Below, one piece after another: positions 45,417-53,479 of a stretch of DNA of 64,000 nt (its first letter is position 1; each line of letters starts with the position of its first letter). The stretch is taken from positions 310,001 to 374,000 of the forward strand of contig NZ_CP032744.1 of assembly GCF_003641145.1 (NCBI RefSeq), read 5' to 3'. The translations under genes were made by a program, and so were the position numbers. The DNA comes from Lactiplantibacillus paraplantarum (GTDB taxonomy: Bacteria; Bacillota; Bacilli; Lactobacillales; Lactobacillaceae). The notes beneath the pieces were generated by a model. The model had not been told where the DNA came from. It saw nothing but the letters and a program-made list of their open reading frames with translations, and made no database searches.

Positions 45417-45547
45417 AATCTCATGGCAGTTGAGAGGATGGGGACAATGCGCTTAACAAGTAGTGATGGTGGTTTGTATCGAGTGTTCCTGCGGGTGATT
45501 GTTCAAACTGGTTGATAAGAACGACGCTTAACGGAGGAATGATAAAT

Positions 45548-46924
45548 ATGCAAACAACGCGAAAATTAACAATCAAACATTATATCATTATTGGCTCAAT
45601 GCTCTTTGGAATGTTTTTTGGGGCCGGTAACTTAATTTTCCCAATTCACTTAGGGCAGCTGGCGGGGGCCAATTGGTTGACAGCCGGTTGGGGATTCTTG
45701 CTGACGGGGACGTTGTTACCATTGTTGGGAATTATCGCCATTAGTGTGACACGCAGTAGTGGGATTTATGAGTTAGCACGGCCAATTGGCAAGCGCTACG
45801 CAACAATTTTTATGGTACTGACTTGCGCAACTTTGGGACCCTTGTTCGCAACGCCACGGACAGCCACCACGCCGTTTCAAATTGGCATCGCTAGCCATGT
45901 GAGTGCGGCGCAGGCACCATGGTATCTGCTAGCTTACTCGTTGATTTTCTTCAGTATTACCTACTGGGCTGCACGTAAGCCCACCCGAATCGTTGATACG
46001 ATCGGTAAATTGTTAAACCCAGCTTTTCTGATTTTGCTCGCTTTGATTTTTGGCATGGCCTTTAGTCGACCACTGGGGACCACGAATGCGACGCCGACCG
46101 CGGCCTACCAACACGGGGCGTTCTTGAACGGCTTTTTGCAAGGGTATAATACGATGGACGCGTTAGCCGCCTTGTTGTTTGGGATTGCAGTTGTCACCAC
46201 GATTCGGGGCCTTGGTCAACGGGATGCCGGAGCGATTGCTAAGACGGCCGCCAAGTCCAGCTTGTTGAGTATTAGTTTAGAAGCAGTCATTTATCTTGGT
46301 CTGATCTGGATTGGCGCGACGTCGTTATCGCAATTTAAGTTATCTGCGGATGGTGGCATTGCTTTTGGTCAGATTGCTAATGCTTTTATGGGTATACCAG
46401 GAGCGATTATTTTAGCAATTATGGCGACCTTGACGTGTCTGACAACGGCAGTGGGTTTGGCGACGTCGTTTGCGGAAGCCTTGCACGCTAAATTTCCCAA
46501 AATCAGTTATCGCGCTTGGAACCGCTTGGCCTGTGGGGCCTCATTTCTCATCGCTAATATTGGGTTGGATCAAATTATTGCATGGTCGACGCCGATGCTG
46601 ATGTTCCTGTATCCGTTGGCGATTACACTGATTATCTTAGCAATTGCCTCACCGCTATTTCAGCGTGATCCGCTCGTTTATCGATGGACGACGGCGTTAA
46701 CTTTGATTCCAGCGTTCATTGATGGTCTAGGTGCTGCACCAGCACTGATTACTCGGTTAGGATGGGTTCAAACGATTCTTGCATGGGATCAACGGTACTT
46801 ACCATTAGCTAAACTAGGATTTGATTGGGCACTTCCCGCCATTATTGGTCTACTGATCGGCTTGGGCTGGCACTATGCGCGCCGCTTCCAGAACGCCCAT
46901 GCTTACAAGATGAGCCAGGACTAA
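45548..46924 (+). CDS. brnQ: branched-chain amino acid:cation symporter BrnQ
   Basis: This 458-aa carrier has about 12 membrane helices and the LIVCS family start IIGSMLFGMFFGAGNLIFPIHLGQLAG, and imports Leu, Ile and Val with a cation. GPLFATPRTATTPFQIGI is also a family block. GGAGG lies 10 nt before the ATG at 45548, and in-frame upstream starts are poorer. Transcription is controlled by the T-box leader that ends 132 bp upstream. Confidence 0.93.
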   Translation: MQTTRKLTIKHYIIIGSMLFGMFFGAGNLIFPIHLGQLAGANWLTAGWGFLLTGTLLPLLGIIAISVTRSSGIYELARPIGKRYATIFMVLTCATLGPLFATPRTATTPFQIGIASHVSAAQAPWYLLAYSLIFFSITYWAARKPTRIVDTIGKLLNPAFLILLALIFGMAFSRPLGTTNATPTAAYQHGAFLNGFLQGYNTMDALAALLFGIAVVTTIRGLGQRDAGAIAKTAAKSSLLSISLEAVIYLGLIWIGATSLSQFKLSADGGIAFGQIANAFMGIPGAIILAIMATLTCLTTAVGLATSFAEALHAKFPKISYRAWNRLACGASFLIANIGLDQIIAWSTPMLMFLYPLAITLIILAIASPLFQRDPLVYRWTTALTLIPAFIDGLGAAPALITRLGWVQTILAWDQRYLPLAKLGFDWALPAIIGLLIGLGWHYARRFQNAHAYKMSQD

Positions 46925-46968
46925 AGGTGTATGATAGATGGTAAGACTTTTGATGGATGGGTGAGCAC

Positions 46969-48153
46969 ATGGATTTTTTGGGAATACTTTGTTTGTTGAT
47001 TTTGGCGACAACCCTCGCTGGGCACTTTGCTCACCGTGCGGGGATTCCTGCCGTGATTGGTGAGATTCTGGTCGGGGTGATATTAGGGCCGGCGCTACTT
47101 AACTGGGTCCATTTAACGACTTTAGTTCAAACGTTCTCAGATATTGGGGTCGTGGTACTGATGTTCATCGGTGGACTGGAAAGCAACTTAGCACTTTTAC
47201 GTAAGTATTTGCGTCCCGCCATTATCGTGGCTATTATCGGGGTGATTTTTCCGGTCATCATTATGGGACTTACGAGTCGCTTCTTTCAGTTCAGTTGGTT
47301 TGAATCACTGTTTATCGGTGTCATCTTTTCAGCCACGTCGGTTTCGATTTCCGTGGAGGTACTAAAAGAATTTAAAGTATTGGATACTAAGGAAGGGGCC
47401 ACGATTCTAGGGGCAGCGGTCGCTGATGACATTATCGGGGTGATTCTGTTGAGTGTCATGATTGCGATGATGGGTGGTCAGAGCGGCGTTGCCCAGACTA
47501 ATCTCGGTATCGTGCTCTTGGAACAGGTTGGCTTCTTCATAGGGGTCTTCATCGTGATTAAGTGGGTTGCCCCGTATCTGATGCGCTTGAGTGATCATCT
47601 GTTGATGGCTGCCAGCCCAACTATTATGGCGATTATTATTTGTTTAGCGTTGGCATGGTTGGCAGAACTAGTGGGCTTGAGTGGTGCTATAGGTGCTTTC
47701 TTCGCCGGAGTTGCAATTGCACAAACTGATTACCAACACGTGGTGGACGTTAGTATTGAACCAGTGGGCTACACGACGTTTATTCCATTATTCTTCGTCA
47801 GTGTGGGTTTAAATATGACGTTCAAAGGGGTCTGGCAATCGCTACCGTTCATCGTGGTCATGACGGTACTCGGTGTGTTAACTAAGTTGTGGGGGTGTGG
47901 ACTGGGCGCGAAGTTAAATGGGTTCAGTCACCATAGTAATTACTTAGTCGGTGCCGGCATGATTTCGCGTGGTGAAATGGCATTGATAACGGCACAAATT
48001 GGGTTTTCAGCGCACTTACTATCAAACGATTACTATTCGGATATTATTTTGGTCATCATTGTGGTGACGATGATTGCACCGTTCGTCTTAAAGAACGCCA
48101 TTCATCGCGCCGGTCAGGTGACCGCAACACATAGCATCATAGAAGAACATTAA
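46969..48153 (+). CDS. CPA2-type monovalent cation:proton antiporter
   Basis: This 394-aa antiporter has about 12 membrane helices. Typical blocks are AGIPAVIGEILVGVILGP, ATSVSISVEVLKEF and the Asp pair in GAAVADDIIGVILLS, followed by LSGAIGAFFAGVAIAQT. It exchanges Na+ or K+ for protons. The ATG at 46969 follows GGGTGAG; an in-frame ATG four codons earlier is less likely. The 3' end of this gene is present again, in decayed form, at about 51.1 and 53.0 kb in the pln locus. Confidence 0.9.
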   Translation: MDFLGILCLLILATTLAGHFAHRAGIPAVIGEILVGVILGPALLNWVHLTTLVQTFSDIGVVVLMFIGGLESNLALLRKYLRPAIIVAIIGVIFPVIIMGLTSRFFQFSWFESLFIGVIFSATSVSISVEVLKEFKVLDTKEGATILGAAVADDIIGVILLSVMIAMMGGQSGVAQTNLGIVLLEQVGFFIGVFIVIKWVAPYLMRLSDHLLMAASPTIMAIIICLALAWLAELVGLSGAIGAFFAGVAIAQTDYQHVVDVSIEPVGYTTFIPLFFVSVGLNMTFKGVWQSLPFIVVMTVLGVLTKLWGCGLGAKLNGFSHHSNYLVGAGMISRGEMALITAQIGFSAHLLSNDYYSDIILVIIVVTMIAPFVLKNAIHRAGQVTATHSIIEEH

Positions 48154-48188
48154 CCACATAGATTGGGCGGAAGTTAAGAACCGCTTGG

Positions 48189-48221
48189 ACGCCGTAGTTT
48201 GGGACTACGGCGTTTTTTTAG
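48189..48221 (+). terminator. intrinsic terminator of the antiporter gene
   Basis: The stem ACGCCGTAGT / ACTACGGCGT is followed by TTTTTT. A decayed copy is at 53321-53353. Confidence 0.9.
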
Positions 48222-48387
48222 GGGGACGCGTGAAGTGTTATTTGGGAAGTTGGGCTAGATTTCTTGTTTGATTTTCAGTTGGGCGGGATAATTTGTGGAG
48301 TCGATTGGCGTATTGGATTATTGTAGTAAATAATTTTTATAGCAACTATCAGTAAAACTGATTCTTTTGTAAATTTGATAATCATCT
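48222..48387. other. AT-rich left border of the plantaricin locus
   Basis: Base composition drops sharply after the antiporter terminator (long A/T runs), marking the left edge of the pln region. No gene is seen before the first pln box. Confidence 0.55.
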
Positions 48388-48454
48388 TACGATAAAACTG
48401 AAAAATGTAACGTTTATAAAAATATTGTTCAACTGGCTTGTTAGGCGGTATATT
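48388..48454 (+). promoter_or_regulatory. pln box and promoter of the orf94-plnN-plnO operon
   Basis: TACGATAAA (48388-48396) and AACGTTTAT (48409-48417) are direct repeats, each 7 of 9 to the consensus TACGTTAAT, with 12 bp between. TATATT at 48449-48454 lies 31 bp after the second repeat and is the probable -10 box. PlnC/PlnD bind such paired repeats. Confidence 0.7.
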
Positions 48455-48673
48455 GAAGGTAAAGTAAATAAGAATATTAATTTTTTTAAACGCAAGCGCT
48501 TTCTGCAATGTGCGTAAAGATAGCTTGTGATTTAGTGGTGTTTATTGAAGGGATGACTGAAATAAAAAAGTCAGTACTGATTTCTGTGACGACGTAATGA
48601 GAGATATTAAAACAATTGAATTTTTTCTTAGAGATTACTTTGAATAGTTCATATAATACGAGAGGTGTTGGGG

Positions 48674-48958
48674 ATGGGGTTAACGAATGTTTTGTATAGA
48701 CGTCAATATAAGATACAGATTGAACCATCGGTACCAGCTTTAGATTTAAGTAAATTAAGCGGTCTGGGACTTTGGATCAATCCATTAAAGCGGCATTATG
48801 TTGTTACAATAACGACTAGTGATGATCCAAATAATGATTTGGAGACATTTATAACTAATTTTAGAAGATTAACTAAATTAGAGTTAAAGGATTTTAAAAT
48901 AGAAACTCAATTTGGACCGTTTACGTTACAAAATGCAGTAGATTCACCATGGTTTTGA
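48674..48958 (+). CDS. 94-aa protein of the pln locus, function unknown
   Basis: This 94-aa protein begins MGLTNVLYRRQYKIQIEP and has no signal peptide, no double-glycine leader and no clear membrane segment. GAGAGG lies 8 nt before the ATG; a GTG three codons earlier is less likely. It is first in a pln-box-controlled operon, 40 nt before plnN, so it should be induced with the bacteriocin genes. A decayed 5' copy precedes the second bacteriocin cassette (53620-53676). It may serve immunity or processing. I do not recognise the family. Confidence 0.65.
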   Translation: MGLTNVLYRRQYKIQIEPSVPALDLSKLSGLGLWINPLKRHYVVTITTSDDPNNDLETFITNFRRLTKLELKDFKIETQFGPFTLQNAVDSPWF

Positions 48959-48998
48959 AATGGATAAGTTGTTATTAATTATTGCAGGAGGCGCTAAT

Positions 48999-49160
48999 AT
49001 GAAAGACTTTAAAAATATTGATGCGATTTTTACTTCTTTAGAGACAGAAGATTTGGTAAAAACAAAGGGTGGTAAGAAAAGAAAAGTTCCGGGTTGGGCA
49101 AAGCTTGTAACTGCTTTCGGGTCTGAATTTAATGATGTTACTGGTAAGTTGGGTTGGTAA
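48999..49160 (+). CDS. plnN: bacteriocin-like prepeptide PlnN
   Basis: This 53-aa prepeptide has a 25-residue double-glycine leader ending LVKTKGG and a 28-residue basic, Trp-containing mature part starting KKRKVPGWAKL with no Cys. The leader would be cut and the peptide exported by PlnGH. AGGAGG precedes the ATG. It sits between the 94-aa gene and the glycosyltransferase-like plnO. In other strains this gene is called plnN, and its antimicrobial activity is not established. Confidence 0.82.
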   Translation: MKDFKNIDAIFTSLETEDLVKTKGGKKRKVPGWAKLVTAFGSEFNDVTGKLGW

Positions 49161-49244
49161 GTTAAAAATGTGATATTAAGTGAGTTTATATCAGTGTTAG
49201 GTATAAACTCGCTTTTATATACATTTAAAAATTGAGGGAATAAA

Positions 49245-50516
49245 ATGGATGATAAAACGTTATTTACTGATTACAGATTTAACAATTTTGTTAATGTCTT
49301 TAATTTGATGGATTTAGGGATTTCAGAGGAACGTATAAAGCGAGATTTGGCTAATGCTAAAATAAGGCAAGTGATTTTGTCGATTTACTTGCAAATTAAA
49401 GTAAATGGTGCAATTTTAGTGAAAAATCAAGAACAAAGAATAGCCACTGCCATCAATAGTATTCAACCATTTTGCGATAAGATATTTATATTTGATACAG
49501 GTTCAACAGATCAAACTATGGATGTGGTCAGTTCTTTCCATAATAGTTCTATTGTGTTGACACAAATACAGTGGCATGAAAATTATGCCTATATGCGAAA
49601 CTATGTGAATGATAATGTACCGGATGGCTGGGTTTTATTAATTGATTCTGATGAAGAACTTCAGAAAGCCCAATATTTAACTAGAAGACAATTGAAGTTT
49701 GATCTAGCAATGCTTTCTTTTTATATTGCAGAAAAAAAAGATATTGCAATAAAGTTTAAGCAAAATTTCGATAAGGAACAAGATATTAATTGGCCCACAC
49801 GTTTATATAAGAAGACAAAGACTGTAACTTTTTTTGGCTTTGTTCACGAAGAAGTGAGATCAACTAAAAGCTTGAAAAGCATTAGGGCACAACTCAGAAT
49901 TATTAATCATGGTTCTTTAGAAGCAGAAGTAAAAAAGTTTCAAAAAAAAGAACGTTATTATCGGTTACTTAAAAAGAATATAGAAATTGAACAGGATAAT
50001 GTTCAATGGTACGCGATAATAACACCAGACCAGGTATTGGAGTGTGATCAAGAGTGGTATAAAAAACATATAATAGTTTTTGCTGATATGATTTTAAAGA
50101 ATAAGCTTAAATCACCCTTTAATGAGATGCTGTTAATTAACTATATAAAGCTTTTGATGAAAGAGTACCAGGTAAACAAAGCAATTACTGTGTCTGAAGC
50201 TGCGTTTGAAATGTATCCAAGCAATCCGTATTTTTTGTATTTGAAAAATGCAAATAAATTAAATAATATTGAAATGGCCTGTCTGAAAATGTTGGACGAG
50301 CTCAAAGAGGATTCGAATAAGCTGCGAGAAGCTAGACGGGATAATGATCAGTGGCTAGTATATAATGCGATCGATTTAATACCAGATATTATGCTGAAAC
50401 TATTAACTAAAGCAGAATATTATGATCATGCTAAAGAGCTTTTGAATGAAATTAATTTAACTATGGGGCATCACAATTATATTGAACCGGAGATAGGTTT
50501 ATATAAATCCGAATGA
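49245..50516 (+). CDS. plnO: GT2-type glycosyltransferase PlnO
   Basis: This 423-aa protein has a GT-A fold: AILVKNQEQRIATAINSIQPF, the nucleotide-sugar site FIFDTGSTDQT (Asp84/Asp89) and the metal site LLIDSDEEL (Asp134, Asp136). VHEEVRSTKS ... IINHGS completes the domain. Residues ~240-420 are helical and may be TPR-like. The same layout occurs in the peptide glycosyltransferases of glycocin clusters. It follows plnN by 84 nt; a hairpin made by TGAGTTTATA/TATAAACTCG lies between. It may glycosylate PlnN on Ser or Thr, but this is inference. Confidence 0.82.
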   Translation: MDDKTLFTDYRFNNFVNVFNLMDLGISEERIKRDLANAKIRQVILSIYLQIKVNGAILVKNQEQRIATAINSIQPFCDKIFIFDTGSTDQTMDVVSSFHNSSIVLTQIQWHENYAYMRNYVNDNVPDGWVLLIDSDEELQKAQYLTRRQLKFDLAMLSFYIAEKKDIAIKFKQNFDKEQDINWPTRLYKKTKTVTFFGFVHEEVRSTKSLKSIRAQLRIINHGSLEAEVKKFQKKERYYRLLKKNIEIEQDNVQWYAIITPDQVLECDQEWYKKHIIVFADMILKNKLKSPFNEMLLINYIKLLMKEYQVNKAITVSEAAFEMYPSNPYFLYLKNANKLNNIEMACLKMLDELKEDSNKLREARRDNDQWLVYNAIDLIPDIMLKLLTKAEYYDHAKELLNEINLTMGHHNYIEPEIGLYKSE

Positions 50517-50714
50517 GGTAGGTTATACCACGTGCTGTTTTTTGGAGGAGTTTTTCAAAAATAATTTGATTGAATCAGTGCTCTTTTTAAATTAGAGGGT
50601 CTCATTCATATCAAATCTTGAATGGAGGCAGGAAACACAAAAAGTTTATGGTTGTTATGATCAGCTATTAGCCTTTTCCGTGGTCAAATTAAGTTGTTAA
50701 GGTGGGTGATTAAC

Positions 50715-51020
50715 CTGAAGAAGAATACCTTATTCAAAGGCTGTGCCCTTTTAATTTCTCTTTTGTTTGTGCTTTTAATGTTTCGGGTAGATAAAGACAT
50801 GATATGGCTAGCATATGCCTTTGCATTGCTAGCCATACCTAGGCCCAGGCCCAAATATCCTAAAAGCTATGACAAATGGTACTATATAGCATTTTTATTT
50901 TTCTGTCTTGCATATTTATTAGAAGAAAACATTTTGGGAAATTTGGGAATTATAGTAGCTGTAATTTCTTTTAGTCCAACTACTCATTCATTCGCTAAAA
51001 ATAACATCGATAAAAAATAA
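50715..51020 (+). CDS. probable plantaricin immunity-type membrane protein
   Basis: The frame encodes about 101 aa beginning KKNTLFKGCALLISLLFVLL, with three hydrophobic segments and a polar loop PRPRPKYPKSYDKW. AAGGTGG lies 9 nt before a CTG, where an ATG may once have stood; TTG at 50694 or GTG at 50706 are the other choices, and neither has a ribosome site. It follows plnO by about 200 bp. Size and topology suggest an immunity protein, like PlnM of other strains. A decayed second copy of its 3' end lies at 52874. Confidence 0.5.
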   Translation: MKKNTLFKGCALLISLLFVLLMFRVDKDMIWLAYAFALLAIPRPRPKYPKSYDKWYYIAFLFFCLAYLLEENILGNLGIIVAVISFSPTTHSFAKNNIDKK

Positions 51021-51029
51021 CATGAACCT

Positions 51030-51078
51030 AAGTGCAGCACTAATGAGAGTTTATCTTCAATTCTTTAGTGCTGCACTT
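51030..51078. terminator. hairpin after the immunity-type gene
   Basis: A perfect 14-bp stem (AAGTGCAGCACTAA / TTAGTGCTGCACTT) follows the membrane-protein gene by 9 nt. T residues are few, so termination may be weak. Decayed copies occur near 52960-53005 and 54700-54748. Confidence 0.65.
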
Positions 51079-51091
51079 CATTTGACAATTC

Positions 51092-51306
51092 TGGGCATTA
51101 TTCCTCGTTGGTGTAGGTGTAAATATAATGTTCAATGAGGGCTGGCAATCGTTGCTATGAGGTGTGTTAACTAAGTTGTGGGGTTGTGGACTGGACTCGA
51201 AGCTAAACGAGTTCAATCGTCATAGTAATTATTTGGTCGGTGCCGGCATGACCTCACGTAATGACGATAATTGCACTGAGAACGCTATCTATCGCGCTAA
51301 TCGGTA
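51092..51306 (+). pseudogene. decayed copy of the antiporter 3' end (scar 1)
   Basis: This stretch aligns to 47783-48120 of the antiporter gene. It shares TCTGGCAATCG-type sequence, then GTGTGTTAACTAAGTTGTGG, then GTCGGTGCCGGCATGA, and ends with AACGC...ATCGCGC. Two internal deletions (about 27 and 100 bp) and frameshifts are present. It is not a gene in its own right. Confidence 0.88.
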
Positions 51307-51354
51307 TTACGAGAGTGCGCTACTTCATTATTTACTGGTTCTTGATATTACTAT

Positions 51355-51398
51355 GAAAAACGGCTCCACCGTGGTAATTGCCACAGTGGAGCCGTTTA
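51355..51398 (-). terminator. intrinsic terminator of the plnJLR operon
   Basis: The stem AAACGGCTCCAC / GTGGAGCCGTTT with a further paired GTGG/CCAC is followed by TTTTTC on the minus strand, 107 nt after plnR. Confidence 0.85.
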
Positions 51399-51504
51399 AG
51401 CAAAAATCGAAAAATCATATTATCTCATTTGTCAGTTTGTCAGAAAAACATACAAATTCACGCGTATTTTTACTTTCTAGCTTTGAATAATCATTTATAA
51501 TCCG

Positions 51505-51657
51505 CTATCGCCCAGCAGCCCCATCACTAAGCCCTTGATTAAATGAGCTAATGATTGAAGGATCACTAATTACATAGATTGCGAAAACGACAACAAGCGC
51601 TACCAGCAAGCTTCTCACTGGGTATTTCTTAATGATGTTTATTGTTTTATTGAGCAT
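51505..51657 (-). CDS. plnR: small membrane protein PlnR
   Basis: This 50-aa peptide begins MLNKTINIIKKYPVR and has one membrane segment (about residues 14-31) and a polar tail SFNQGLSDGAAGR. It lies 24 nt after plnL on the same strand. The place after plnL and the size match plnR of plnJKLR operons. GGTAAGGC precedes the ATG. Its role is unknown. The bacteriocin genes of this operon are broken or lost, so it is now an orphan. Confidence 0.8.
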   Translation of the reverse strand: MLNKTINIIKKYPVRSLLVALVVVFAIYVISDPSIISSFNQGLSDGAAGR

Positions 51658-51681
51658 TAACGTGTGCCTTACCTTTTATAT

Positions 51682-52350
51682 TTAAATTAATGTACCAATA
51701 ATTAAAACAGCGTCTGAGATCCAATGGACATAGATGCCGCTCCGTAAAGTATTGGCAGATCGCCATGAAGCAGTTATTGGATAACGCGTAATACCGACGA
51801 TTAAGGGATAAATCCAGTTGAAATGATAATGTGGAAGGTGCAAACACACAAATACGATGCACCCCAATACATTGATAATCGGCCACGTAAATTTTTTGAG
51901 CTTGGTTTGTGATAATAAGCGAATCAACGGAAGTGAAATAGAGGCCATTCCGACTTCCTCACCAACTAGTGATACTAGTAGCGTGAAGGCTATCCATACT
52001 CTTTCAATTAAAGGATAATCTCGCCCAGTTGAACTAGTTGTCAATGTTGTATTGTGAAATGACAATAAAGCATGCGAATTAATAATAGCTATAACCACAA
52101 TCGCAGTGACTTCCAGAACAAACAGTAAAAGCACATACTTCACCACTATACGCCACTTTGGCGAGGGTAACGGTTGAAAAAATAGTTTTAAGTTAGAAAA
52201 ACCATATAGCATTACTAAACTAATTATTCCAGCTGTAAGCATTGCTAACCAATCAAAATAAATATTAAGAAAGATCGCACCTATATAACCAGCCACAAAG
52301 AGCACTAACACTAGCGGGTAATATTTTCTTTTGAAATCAATTTCTATCAT
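51682..52350 (-). CDS. plnL: CPBP-family immunity protein PlnL
   Basis: This 222-aa membrane protein of the CPBP (CAAX/Abi) family protects the producer cell against plantaricin JK. About six membrane helices are visible. Motif 1 reads GEEVGMAS: both Glu are kept, but the Arg of EExxxR is not. Motif 2 (CIVFVCLHLPHYHF) and motif 3 (YVHWISDAV) keep their histidines. GGGGGA lies 8 nt before the ATG. Upstream is a broken plnJ, and plnK is missing. Place and length match PlnL. Confidence 0.83.
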   Translation of the reverse strand: MIEIDFKRKYYPLVLVLFVAGYIGAIFLNIYFDWLAMLTAGIISLVMLYGFSNLKLFFQPLPSPKWRIVVKYVLLLFVLEVTAIVVIAIINSHALLSFHNTTLTTSSTGRDYPLIERVWIAFTLLVSLVGEEVGMASISLPLIRLLSQTKLKKFTWPIINVLGCIVFVCLHLPHYHFNWIYPLIVGITRYPITASWRSANTLRSGIYVHWISDAVLIIGTLI

Positions 52351-52371
52351 CTATTATAATCCCCCGAGACA

Positions 52372-52579
52372 TCAGTTATAGTGCGTGCGTGCGACCGACC
52401 GATTCAAACACGTATTCAACGACATTCTTACGACTCTGCCAGCTTCGCCAGCATAAAATTTGAAACTAGACCAGAAATTTTTCCAAGAGCCTTCCAACAA
52501 CGCCATTCAATTTATTATTGGAAATAGATGCAAATGCGTCTACTGTATCCAAATTCTTAAGTGTTTTATCCATAGCCAT
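52372..52579 (-). pseudogene. plnJ: plnJ pseudogene (frameshift at the double-glycine site)
   Basis: Read on the minus strand, the frame gives a leader nearly identical to PlnJ (LDTVDAFASISNNKLNGVVG). One extra A after the first Gly codon of the GG site then shifts the frame to a TAG at 52468-52466. In the restored frame the mature part continues GSWKNFWSSFKFYAGEAGR, clearly PlnJ. That frame runs on to 52372 as extra residues, with no room for plnK before plnL. The ribosome site is also poor. The gene cannot make plantaricin J. Confidence 0.9.
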
Positions 52580-52641
52580 ACCGCGCCATTTACTGCGGCA
52601 ATTAAAATGGTTCTATGAGCTATGTTTTTAGTACATTTATT

Positions 52642-52710
52642 AAGATACACTACAATTCTAAAAAAATCATTTTTAAATTTATTATCGTACTATTCACTCG
52701 ACTTAACGTA
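52642..52710 (-). promoter_or_regulatory. pln box and promoter of the plnJLR operon
   Basis: On the minus strand TACGTTAAG (52710-52702), 12 bp, and TACGATAAT (52689-52681) are 8/9 and 8/9 to the consensus TACGTTAAT. TATCTT at about 52647-52642 is a likely -10 box. The switch is therefore intact although plnJ is broken, so plnL and plnR can still be induced. Confidence 0.85.
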
Positions 52711-52873
52711 ACTTTTAGATTGAATATCTGGCGACTCCGTTCCAAAGTTTTTCGTGGACGATTATTTAAGGTGAGAAGATGATATGGACTCAGACTGTGG
52801 TTCTTTTTATTAATTGTTTGTTGTACTTCAATTGTAAATTTGTCATTTATTACCCCTTTTTTGAAAACCAAAA

Positions 52874-53018
52874 AATTATAGTAGCGATAATTCCTTTCAG
52901 ACTAACTGTTCATGTATTCACTAAAAACAACATTGATAAAAACAACATTAATCTAGGTACAGAATTAGTTGGAGTTTGTCTTGAATTTTTTAGTGCTATT
53001 TTTGCTTGACAATTCTAG
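52874..53018 (+). pseudogene. decayed copy of the immunity-type gene 3' end and hairpin
   Basis: This stretch matches 50949-51091: ATTATAGTAGC...TTCCTTTCAGACTAAC versus ATTATAGTAGC...TTTCTTTTAGTCCAAC, then ACTAAAAACAACATTGATAAAA versus GCTAAAAATAACATCGATAAAA, then the degenerate hairpin and TTGACAATTCT. The 5' part of the gene is lost. It directly joins antiporter scar 2. Confidence 0.82.
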
Positions 53019-53355
53019 GCCATTATTTTTCGGCAGTACAGGCTAAAACATGACGTTCAAATGGGAGTTGACAAGGGCTGCCATTTATTGTGGTCATGAT
53101 GGTGCTCAGTGTGCTAACTAAGTTGTGGGGACGAAGCTGAATGGATTCAGTTGCAATAGTAATTACTTAGTCGTTGTCGGAATATAATCCCTCGTGGTGA
53201 TGATGATTTTATCGTTTATTTTAAAGAACACCATTCATTACGCCAGTCAGATAACCGCAAAGTATCCGATCATAGAAGATAATTAATTACATAAATTGGA
53301 CGGATGTTAATTGTCACTTGGACGCCGTGGTTTAGCGACCACGGCGCTTTTTCAT
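53019..53355 (+). pseudogene. decayed copy of the antiporter 3' end and terminator (scar 2)
   Basis: This stretch aligns to 47783-48221: AACATGACGTTCAAA, TTGTGGTCATGATGGT, CTAACTAAGTTGTGG, AGTAATTACTTAGTCG, TTAAAGAACACCATTCAT, GATCATAGAAGA, and finally the terminator stem GACGCCGTGG...CCACGGCGC. It has several small deletions and frameshifts. Unlike scar 1, it keeps the terminator. Confidence 0.9.
53321..53353 (+). terminator. copy of the antiporter terminator
   Basis: The stem ACGCCGTGGT / ACCACGGCGC is followed by TTTTTC. It isolates the next bacteriocin cassette from upstream transcription. Confidence 0.8.
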
Positions 53356-53479
53356 GGTTGTTGAGGTAGTAATTAATCAAGTGAGTTGCTACAGGAGATT
53401 AAATTTTGAAAAGCTGATTTTATTTCACAGGATTTATCTGCGTCCTGAAACTATTTTGTGTGATTCGATAAGGGTTACG

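Noticed and set aside
48490..48505. GCAAGCGCTTTC as a cre site before the orf94-plnNO operon
   Set aside because: The core resembles cre, but flanking bases miss the consensus and it lies downstream of the likely promoter; too weak to list.
51164..51490. 108-codon open frame
   Set aside because: It lies within antiporter scar 1 and the plnJLR terminator and has no proper ribosome site; it is a remnant of the duplicated antiporter end.
52650..52871. 73-codon minus-strand frame upstream of plnJ
   Set aside because: It contains the plnJ pln box and promoter, has AT-rich random composition and no ribosome site.
52779..53009. 76-codon open frame
   Set aside because: It covers the decayed 3' end of the immunity-type gene and its hairpin; the N-terminal half matches nothing nearby and the start lacks a ribosome site.
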